This document shows, piece after piece, positions 5,901 through 9,676 of a DNA stretch of 9,676 bases (its first letter is position 1; each line of letters starts with the position of its first letter). Location: contig SLFH01000353.1 in the NCBI GenBank assembly GCA_007124345.1, positions 1 to 9,676 on the forward strand. Reading direction: 5' to 3'. The notes beneath the pieces are model-generated. The model was not told where the DNA came from. It searched no databases and was given only the letters and a program-made list of their open reading frames with translations. The position numbers were made by a program, and so were the translations under genes. This stretch comes from Phycisphaerales bacterium (GTDB lineage Bacteria > Planctomycetota > Phycisphaerae > Phycisphaerales > UBA1924).

Positions 5901-6422
5901 GAGCGGACGATCGCGACTGCGGCCGAGGCCAAGGCGGGCGGGATCGCGGGCGTGCATCTGCGGACGGGCGAATTGCCCGAGGACCCGGGGCCGCTGGTGG
6001 AATCCGGCGTGGATGTAGTGAGCCTCGACCTAGTCGCGCGCACGCACGAGAGCTACCTCGCGCTGACGGGGCGCGACGGGCTGACGGATCTGTTGCGTCG
6101 GGCGCAGAGCCTGGTGAACCGGGCGCGCGACGCCGAGGCGCCGGGGCGGCCGACCGTGCCGTGGATCGTCCCCCGGCTGACGCGACGCGACGCGGTGCGC
6201 GACGAGATCGAGGGTTTTTACGACCACTGGCTCGCGGCGGTCGGGTGCTGCGTGATCGATCCGCTGCCCGAGGCGATCCCGGGCGAGCGGATCGAGCCGC
6301 TGCCTGTGCCGTCGAGGGCGGCCGTGCGGTTCGCGTCGGAGCGGCTCGTGGTCGCAGAAGGCGTGAGCCCCGAAACGGTGTGGCCCTCGCTGGAAACAGC
6401 GCCCGCCCGCAAGGCGGGCTAA
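2901..6422 (+). CDS. Maf/DUF115 flagellin-glycosylation protein fused to nucleotidyltransferase-like and radical-SAM-like domains
   Basis: This encodes 1173 residues. The ATG at 2901 follows GGAG by 5 nt, and the frame is open upstream but without protein-like sequence. Residues 1-200 hold a Gly-rich GFGLGHH motif (93-99). Residues 215-480 are the DUF115/Maf (MptE-like) core with VVVSAGPSL (242-250), LDYHEISR (from 291) and IGQDLGF (379-385). Maf proteins are thought to transfer nonulosonic acids to flagellin, and the genes downstream make such a sugar. Residues 491-531 are a Pro/Ala linker, and 532-654 are charged and helical, probably coiled coil. Residues 681-946 resemble SpsF-like nucleotidyltransferases (VYDEAL from 787, LVGGDW 811-816, FSQAAPGLSG from 842, PDPIAKP 888-894) but lack the GSxRLPGK-type signature. 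Residues 958-1173 have the strand/helix order of a radical SAM/SPASM protein (GVDVVSLDL, 1036-1044) without the CxxxCxxC cluster motif. Maf proteins are commonly about half to two-thirds this length. The last two assignments are by pattern only. Confidence 0.88.
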   Translation: MSLPETPAPSRAVLERNLEAIGRLSPDTAAGIAATAPRADLDFALAPDGGLTAKVRELGRSRSLASAKRPVSEGERLAEGVDLDACGAVVVMGFGLGHHVRALAERLREFGALIVFEPDLGLMRAVLERVDCSEWILNSRLVIATDPDDHAGLASKLSGLDALIALGLTIVEHPPSSPRLGPAATAFGQTVTGVVRSVRTTVTTTLVQVEPTLRNLLMNLDHYTGCQGIGELAGTKAGTPAVVVSAGPSLRRNLDLLAEPGVRDCVTIIAVQTVLKPMLERGIKPHYVVALDYHEISRRFYEGLTPEAVEGVTLVVEPKANPAILDAFPGEIRVAKDDRLDMLLGEHAPERAPIRPGATVAHLAYYFARHLGCDPVILIGQDLGFTDGQYYAAGAAIHEVWAAELNEFRTLEMLEWERIARAKSVLHRTTDVYGRAIFTDDQMHSYLVQFQADFLEDAKRGLRVIDATEGGVKKQHTEVMALQAALEAWAPGAGLGAQGLADDASPEALKPNAAEGRSQPSAPRPAPRAQSTIDRVRRVQRDARTLSTRSREAARLLAKAKDESDPRKINELVHKVHSIREEVEKLGPAFDLTMYIAQTAALNRLKADRKIGLAGELSEMEEHRLRTERDMKNVSWIAEAAEHLAIMLHDAADCLGGGPKITRDASPREKGGKSGGIRSRVAAVVFADTKVNGLGVRRDLLEPSIMGRSALDWTLQRLGGCKTLRRVIVLTDDPSKVSAAIGDAPSRLRISVVRPARRQHPSRLASMRVSRLFAPSCWRGSLGGLTVYDEALDAQAAADALEEAGFDSGVLVGGDWAAADPELIDDLVRRHHESPEQHRVVFSQAAPGLSGIFCDAALLRELAEQGDRGGVFASIGGVLGYTPRLARPDPIAKPWCVQIPPELRDLHARAIPDSPARVAHLLRAIEPMGPEWFRLPVRALVDALARTRDEVRGFGPRSIELDLTRAGTGEHRVWTGAWIDALANAHPDATLTLRADGESLERTIATAAEAKAGGIAGVHLRTGELPEDPGPLVESGVDVVSLDLVARTHESYLALTGRDGLTDLLRRAQSLVNRARDAEAPGRPTVPWIVPRLTRRDAVRDEIEGFYDHWLAAVGCCVIDPLPEAIPGERIEPLPVPSRAAVRFASERLVVAEGVSPETVWPSLETAPARKAG
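4342..4364. repeat. Perfect 9-bp inverted repeat inside the Maf gene
   Basis: CGCTTCAAG (4342-4350) and CTTGAAGCG (4356-4364) are perfect reverse complements around a 5-nt loop CTGCG. The repeat lies in coding sequence (ALQAALEAW) at the junction between the DUF115 core and the Pro/Ala linker. No T-run follows, so it is not a terminator. Confidence 0.6.
4437..4451. repeat. Short GAA-loop inverted repeat in linker
   Basis: GCGGCC-GAA-GGCCGC is a perfect 6-bp stem. It shares the core GCCGAAGGC with the hairpin at 2870-2884 in the leader of the same gene. It sits within the Pro/Ala linker of the Maf fusion. Confidence 0.5.
4458..4490 (+). repeat. 14-bp tandem repeat, 2.4 copies, in the Maf linker
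   Basis: The unit CCCAGCGCCCCGCG occurs perfectly at 4458-4471 and 4472-4485, followed by CCCAG (4486-4490). It encodes part of the linker (PSAPRPAPRAQ). Fourteen is not a multiple of three, so gain or loss of one unit would shift the frame between the DUF115 core and the C-terminal domains. Confidence 0.75.
6401..6419 (+). other. Hairpin abutting the Maf fusion stop codon
   Basis: GCCCGCC-CGCAA-GGCGGGC forms a perfect 7-bp stem with a 5-nt loop, and the stop TAA (6420-6422) follows immediately. No U-tract follows, so termination is unlikely. It could stabilise the upstream message or modulate coupling to the next gene, which starts 15 nt later. Confidence 0.4.
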
Positions 6423-6437
6423 TGAAAGCGGGTCGTG

Positions 6438-7148
6438 ATGCGGGCGCTGGCGATCATCCTCGCGCGGGGCGGCAGCAAGGGCGTGCCCGGCAAAAACACG
6501 CGCGAGGTCGGGGGCAAACCCTGCATCGCGTGGACGATCGAGCAGGCGCAGCGGGCCCGGCGCATCGGGCGCGTGCTCGTCTCGACCGATGACGCGCGGG
6601 CGAAAGCGATCGCGGAGCAACTCGGCTCAGAGACCATCGACCGTCCGGCAGAGCATGCGGGTGATGCGGCCCGCGTCGACGACGCGGCGAGGCACGCGCT
6701 TGAGGTATCTGGGCACGAAGGTCTCGTGGTTATCCTGTATGCGAATGTGCCGGTGAGGCCCGAGGGGCTGATTGATCGGGCGCTGGAGCTTCTGGAATCT
6801 TCGGGTTGCGATTCGGTGCAGAGCTACGCGCCCGTGGGCAAGCACCACCCGTGGTGGACCGCGAGGCTGGGCGAGGCGGGCGCTGTGTCGCCCTGGGAGG
6901 GCGAGGTCCTCAACCACGGGATCTATCGCAGGCAGGACCTGCCGCCGGCGTTTGTGCCCGACGGGGGGGTGATCGCGCTCTCGGGCCGGGCGCTGCGGCT
7001 GGAGATTCCCGGTGTTTCACCCGGCCCCCACGCCTTCTTCGGGGTCGATCGGCGGGGCGTCCGGACGGGTGAGGGCGAGGTGATCGACATCGATTCGGAG
7101 ATCGATGTACTGGTCGCCGATGCGGTGCTGCGGAGGAAGATGGGCTGA
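6438..7148 (+). CDS. neuA: CMP-nonulosonate cytidylyltransferase (CMP-sialate synthetase family)
   Basis: This encodes 236 residues. It activates a nonulosonic acid with CTP to give the CMP-sugar and pyrophosphate. The N-terminus carries the nucleotide-binding signature ILARGGSKGVPGKN (7-20), followed by VSTDD (48-52). YANVPVRP (101-108) stands where the family usually has the Q-P-T-S-P-L-R segment, a variant form. The C-terminus shows the usual DIDSEIDVLVAD (217-228). Length is normal for the family. A GTG directly before the ATG (6435) is an alternative start. The ATG at 6438 is chosen because MRALAIILARGG begins as homologues do. The ribosome-binding site is weak, and the gene starts 15 nt after the Maf stop, so it is probably coupled. 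Whether the substrate is Neu5Ac, legionaminate or pseudaminate cannot be decided from sequence alone. Confidence 0.9.
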   Translation: MRALAIILARGGSKGVPGKNTREVGGKPCIAWTIEQAQRARRIGRVLVSTDDARAKAIAEQLGSETIDRPAEHAGDAARVDDAARHALEVSGHEGLVVILYANVPVRPEGLIDRALELLESSGCDSVQSYAPVGKHHPWWTARLGEAGAVSPWEGEVLNHGIYRRQDLPPAFVPDGGVIALSGRALRLEIPGVSPGPHAFFGVDRRGVRTGEGEVIDIDSEIDVLVADAVLRRKMG

Positions 7149-7241
7149 ACCGATAGTGAGTCGGCTCGAGCCCGGCTCGGCGAGCCGGGCCACCATTTGG
7201 GCCACCACGGGACCCGCGGCGCGCCAACGATCGGGGTAACC
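7149..7241 (+). repeat. Palindrome-rich spacer between neuA and neuB genes
   Basis: This 93-bp spacer holds the 10-bp palindrome GGCTCGAGCC (7163-7172). It also holds an 8-bp-stem hairpin GCCCGGCT-CGGCG-AGCCGGGC (7170-7190), which can also be read as a 10-bp repeat around one base. A 9-bp direct repeat GGGCCACCA (7187-7195 and 7199-7207) follows. Only a short ATTT follows the hairpin, so a terminator is unlikely. The arrangement resembles a REP-type dispersed palindrome. It may reduce but should not abolish read-through within the operon. Confidence 0.45.
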
Positions 7242-8384
7242 ATGCAGATCGGCCAACGCGAAATCTCAGACGACGCCCCGGTGTACATCATCGCCGAGGT
7301 GGGCGTGAACCACGACGGCGACCCGCAGAAGGCGCTCGACCTTGTCGACATGGCCGCCTCGGCCGGGGCGGACGCGGTGAAGGTGCAGGTCTTCCGCGCC
7401 GAGATGCTGATGAGCAAGAGCGCGACGCTCGCGGAGTACCAGCGCGACGCGGGCGAGGCCGACCCGGCGGAGATGCTTCGCAGGCTTGAGCTCGACGAGG
7501 ACTCGCTCGCGAGCGTGATCGAGCGGGCTCGCAGGCACGGGATGCAGGCGATCGGGACGGTCTTCAGCCCCGGGATCGTGCGGACCGCCGAGGCGTTGGG
7601 CTTCGACGCGTACAAGACCGCCAGCCCGGACATCGTCAACAAGCCGCTGCTTGAGTCACTGTGCGCGACGGGCAAGCCCCTGATCGTGAGCACGGGCGCT
7701 TCGGAGCTTTGGGAGGTGCGGCGCGCGTTCAAGTGGCTCGACGAGGCGAGCGAGCGTCTGGCGTTGCTCCAGTGTGTGAGCTGCTACCCGACGCTTCCGG
7801 AGGAGGCGAGCATCGCCGCGATGCTGACGCTGCACGCGATGAGCGGGCTGACCGTGGGCTACAGCGATCACACGACCGAGGAGGACACGGGGGCGCTGGC
7901 GGTCTCGATCGGGGCGAGGATCCTCGAGAAGCACCTGACTTACGACCCCCTTGCGTTCGGGCCGGACCACGAAGCTTCGCTCGGGCCCGAGGCGTTCGCC
8001 CGCTATTGCAGGGCGGCGCGCGAGCAGCGTCCGGGCGTCGCGGCCGAGATCGGAGAGGCGATGGATTCGGCCTGGCTGGCGCGCGACCCGCGCCTCGGCG
8101 ACGGGCAGAAGCGGGTGATCGATTGCGAGAAGGATGTGCGGCGGGTCAGCCGCCAGTCGCTGGCGCTTCTTCGGCCGAGAAAGGCGGGCGAGACGATCAA
8201 CCGTAACGATCTGACGACGATGCGCCCGGGCACGGGGCTGAGCCCGGCGTTGATCGACGAGGCGTCGGGGCGCAAGGCCTCGTGCGATCTTCAAGCCGGC
8301 GTGATCCTCACCAGCGGGGATGTGCAGCCGCCGCTGGAAGACATCGCCAAGATCGGGCCTCGGGCCGGGGTCATCGGCCTGTGA
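7242..8384 (+). CDS. neuB: N-acylneuraminate (nonulosonic acid) synthase
   Basis: This encodes 380 residues. It condenses phosphoenolpyruvate with a 6-carbon amino sugar such as ManNAc to form the 9-carbon nonulosonic acid. The NeuB TIM barrel occupies about 1-285. Motifs are IIAEVGVNHDG (16-26, conserved Glu19), VKVQVF (46-51), LIVSTGAS (147-154), LLQCVSCYP (175-183), GYSDHT (206-211) and EKHLTYD (229-235). His210 and His231 match the metal-binding pair of the family, and GPDHEASL (240-247) follows. An SAF (antifreeze-like) domain at about 305-362 contains RPGTGLSP (328-335), whose Arg reaches the partner subunit's active site in known enzymes. The start at ATG 7242 is preceded by GGGG at good spacing; a TTG upstream (7197) would add 15 unrelated residues. 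A C-terminal tail (363-380) goes slightly beyond the SAF domain. LegI or PseI substrate specificity cannot be excluded. Confidence 0.95.
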   Translation: MQIGQREISDDAPVYIIAEVGVNHDGDPQKALDLVDMAASAGADAVKVQVFRAEMLMSKSATLAEYQRDAGEADPAEMLRRLELDEDSLASVIERARRHGMQAIGTVFSPGIVRTAEALGFDAYKTASPDIVNKPLLESLCATGKPLIVSTGASELWEVRRAFKWLDEASERLALLQCVSCYPTLPEEASIAAMLTLHAMSGLTVGYSDHTTEEDTGALAVSIGARILEKHLTYDPLAFGPDHEASLGPEAFARYCRAAREQRPGVAAEIGEAMDSAWLARDPRLGDGQKRVIDCEKDVRRVSRQSLALLRPRKAGETINRNDLTTMRPGTGLSPALIDEASGRKASCDLQAGVILTSGDVQPPLEDIAKIGPRAGVIGL

Positions 8385-8427
8385 TGCACGGCACGGTCCA
8401 GCCAACCGGGCGAGAAGGGAAGCTGTT

Positions 8428-9621
8428 GTGATCGGCGACGGCTGGGACGGCGAGCCCGCGGTGCGTCCGGGCGAGTTCGGCGCTGAAGCTTCGGCGCCGG
8501 GGCGTGCGCTGCGTGTGATGGTGGTGACGGGCAGCCGCGCGGATTTCGGTCTGCTGACGCCGGTGATGCGTGCGATCGAGGCCCACCCGTCGCTGGACCT
8601 TCTTGTCGTCGCGGCGGGGAGCCACCTGGTGATGCCGGCGCTGACTTTCCGCGATGTGAAGGCGGAGTTTCCCGTTTCGGACTCGGTGCCGATGCAGGTG
8701 GCTGGGAGGGTCGGTCGGGCCGAGGATGTCGAGGCGGTGGGTGTCGGCGTCGGTCGGTTCGGGAGGTCGATGCATCGCCACAACCCCGACTGGGTGGTGG
8801 TGCTGGGCGACCGGATCGAGGCGTTCGCGGCGGCGGCGGCGGCGAGCATCGGTGGGCGCGCGCTGGCGCACATCCACGGGGGCGACCGGGCCGAGGGCGT
8901 CGCCGACGAGGCGATGCGCCACGCGATCACCAAGCTCGCGCACCTGCACCTTGCCGCGACCGAGGCCTCGGCGCAGCGCATCATCAAGATGGGTGAGAAG
9001 CCGGAGTTGGTCCGCGTGATCGGCTCGCCCGCGGTCGACGGGCTTTCAGAGATCGAGCCGCTGAGCGACAACGAGTTCAAGTCGTTGGGCGAGCCCGAGT
9101 CACTGGTGCTGATGCACCCGATCGGGCGGCATCCGGAGGAAGAGGAGCACGCGGGCTCCGCCGTGTTCGAGGCGCTGGGCGGCAAGCGGGTGCTGGCGCT
9201 CTGGCCGAACTTCGATCCGGGGCGGCAGGGGACCTTGCGGGCGATCCACCAGGCGGGGGTGAAGTCGCGCGAGCACTTGCCGCGGGTTGTGTTTGTGGGG
9301 TTGCTAAAAAAGCTCGCGAGCGCCGGGGGCGTGCTGGTGGGCAATTCGTCTGCGGCGTTGATCGAAGCCGCGGCGGTCGGCCTGCCGGCTGTTGATGTGG
9401 GCCAGCGACAGGCGGGGCGCGAGCGGGCGGGCAATGCCGTGCACGCCGAGCGCGAGACGCCGGACTCGATCAGGGAAGCGGTCGACGCGGCGCTGAAGCT
9501 GGATCGATCCTCGTTCACGCATCCCTACGGCGAGGGCGACGCGGGCAAGCGTGCCGCCGATGCGCTCGCCTCGGTCGATCCGCGCAGCCCGGCGTTGATC
9601 CGCAAACGCTGCGTGTATTGA
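8428..9621 (+). CDS. neuC: Hydrolysing UDP-N-acetylglucosamine 2-epimerase
   Basis: This encodes 397 residues. It converts UDP-GlcNAc (or UDP-diacetamido-bacillosamine in LegG-type enzymes) to ManNAc or its analogue plus UDP, supplying the NeuB substrate. It has a two-lobed GT-B-like epimerase fold. Motifs are VVTGSRADFGLL (32-43), VVVLGDR (123-129), AHIHGGD (147-153), RHAITKLAHLHLAATE (164-179), LMHP (228-231), VGNSSAALIEAA (304-315) and VGQRQAGR (324-331). The start chosen is GTG at 8428, preceded by AAGGGA with a 7-nt gap. Family members usually begin close to the VVTGSRAD motif, so this start adds about 30 residues (VIGDGWDG...). ATG 8518 would give the standard length but has no Shine-Dalgarno. 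The gene is 43 bp after neuB and is the last of the operon. Its stop lies 4 bp from the stop of the convergent gene. Confidence 0.92.
   Translation: MIGDGWDGEPAVRPGEFGAEASAPGRALRVMVVTGSRADFGLLTPVMRAIEAHPSLDLLVVAAGSHLVMPALTFRDVKAEFPVSDSVPMQVAGRVGRAEDVEAVGVGVGRFGRSMHRHNPDWVVVLGDRIEAFAAAAAASIGGRALAHIHGGDRAEGVADEAMRHAITKLAHLHLAATEASAQRIIKMGEKPELVRVIGSPAVDGLSEIEPLSDNEFKSLGEPESLVLMHPIGRHPEEEEHAGSAVFEALGGKRVLALWPNFDPGRQGTLRAIHQAGVKSREHLPRVVFVGLLKKLASAGGVLVGNSSAALIEAAAVGLPAVDVGQRQAGRERAGNAVHAERETPDSIREAVDAALKLDRSSFTHPYGEGDAGKRAADALASVDPRSPALIRKRCVY
8478..8499. repeat. 22-bp near-perfect palindrome in the neuC N-terminal extension
   Basis: The arms CGGCGC (8478-8483) and GCGCCG (8494-8499) flank an inner palindrome GAAGCTTC (8485-8492), with a single T/G mismatch (8484 and 8493). 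It is symmetric over 11 base pairs each side with one wobble. It lies in the stretch coding for the atypical N-terminal extension (residues 17-24), upstream of the first conserved motif of NeuC. Confidence 0.55.
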
Positions 9622-9625
9622 TTGC

Positions 9626-9676
9626 TCAGGCGGCGGCGACGGCGCGGACCTGCAGGGCCAGACCGATGAAGTAGCC
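9626..9676 (-). CDS. C-terminal end of a convergent gene (partial)
   Basis: On the minus strand the frame entering from the right edge reads GYFIGLALQVRAVAAA and ends at TGA (9626-9628). Sixteen codons are visible, and all but one end in G or C, as in the real genes here. The hydrophobic character could be the end of a membrane protein, but too little is visible to name a family. The stop is only 4 bp from that of neuC, so the two transcripts converge with no terminator between them. Confidence 0.5.
   Translation of the reverse strand, partial: GYFIGLALQVRAVAAA

Noticed and set aside
6422..6592. An ATG overlapping the Maf stop (TAATG) as a possible coupled start of the next gene.
   Set aside because: It is in a different frame from the cytidylyltransferase and leads into Arg/Gly-rich shadow sequence. 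The true start is at 6438.
8827..8844. A (GCG)6 trinucleotide run in neuC.
   Set aside because: It encodes an alanine run in a helix, is in frame and short, and is expected at this GC content. It is not a frame-shifting repeat.
7656..9518. A 620-codon minus-strand open frame opposite neuB and neuC.
   Set aside because: The plus strand carries well-matched NeuB and NeuC motifs throughout. The antisense product is Ser/Arg/Ala-rich with no domain signature.
1..9676. CRISPR arrays, tRNA or rRNA genes, insertion sequences and prophage or defence genes.
   Set aside because: No regularly spaced repeats, no tRNA-like cloverleaf with conserved arms, and no transposase, integrase or defence-type domains were seen.

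Overview
The window is about 9.7 kb of very GC-rich, densely coding bacterial DNA with a strong G/C preference at third codon positions. The secreted proteins and beta-barrel point to a Gram-negative cell. The overall style (large fused proteins, alanine/arginine-rich linkers, the form of the nonulosonic-acid enzymes) suggests a planctomycete, perhaps of the Phycisphaerae. That placement is inferred from protein character and is not shown by any marker gene.

Left part (1-2761), minus strand: four consecutive genes read leftward. They encode a two-helix membrane protein with an NTF2-like extramembrane domain (2102-2761), a small exported cysteine-rich protein (1669-2013), a lipoprotein with a heavy-metal-associated (HMA) domain (1120-1467), and an exported beta-barrel protein ending in Phe (278-1117). 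The last two are translationally coupled. A strong intrinsic terminator for leftward transcription lies at 186-212. The HMA fold, His-rich linker, cysteine cluster and outer-membrane barrel fit metal handling in the cell envelope, but this is inference.

Middle (2762-2900): a divergent intergenic region of 139 bp. Just upstream of the Shine-Dalgarno of the rightward gene, bases 2841-2889 can be drawn as a compact three-way junction with no unpaired junction bases.

Right part (2901-9621), plus strand: a four-gene nonulosonic (sialic-type) acid operon. It begins with a 1173-residue fusion of a Maf/DUF115 flagellin-glycosylation domain, a coiled-coil region, a SpsF-like nucleotidyltransferase domain and a C-terminal domain resembling radical SAM/SPASM but without the cluster-binding cysteines. 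A CMP-sialate synthetase (neuA-type), a sialate synthase (neuB-type) and a hydrolysing UDP-GlcNAc 2-epimerase (neuC-type) follow. Together these could take UDP-GlcNAc to a CMP-activated nonulosonic acid and attach it to a protein, most likely flagellin. The right edge holds the C-terminal end of a convergent minus-strand gene.

The most interesting items are the triple-domain Maf fusion with its degenerate domains, the structured leader in front of it, a linker built from palindromes and a 14-bp tandem repeat whose copy number would shift the frame, and the lipidated HMA protein coupled to a beta-barrel gene.
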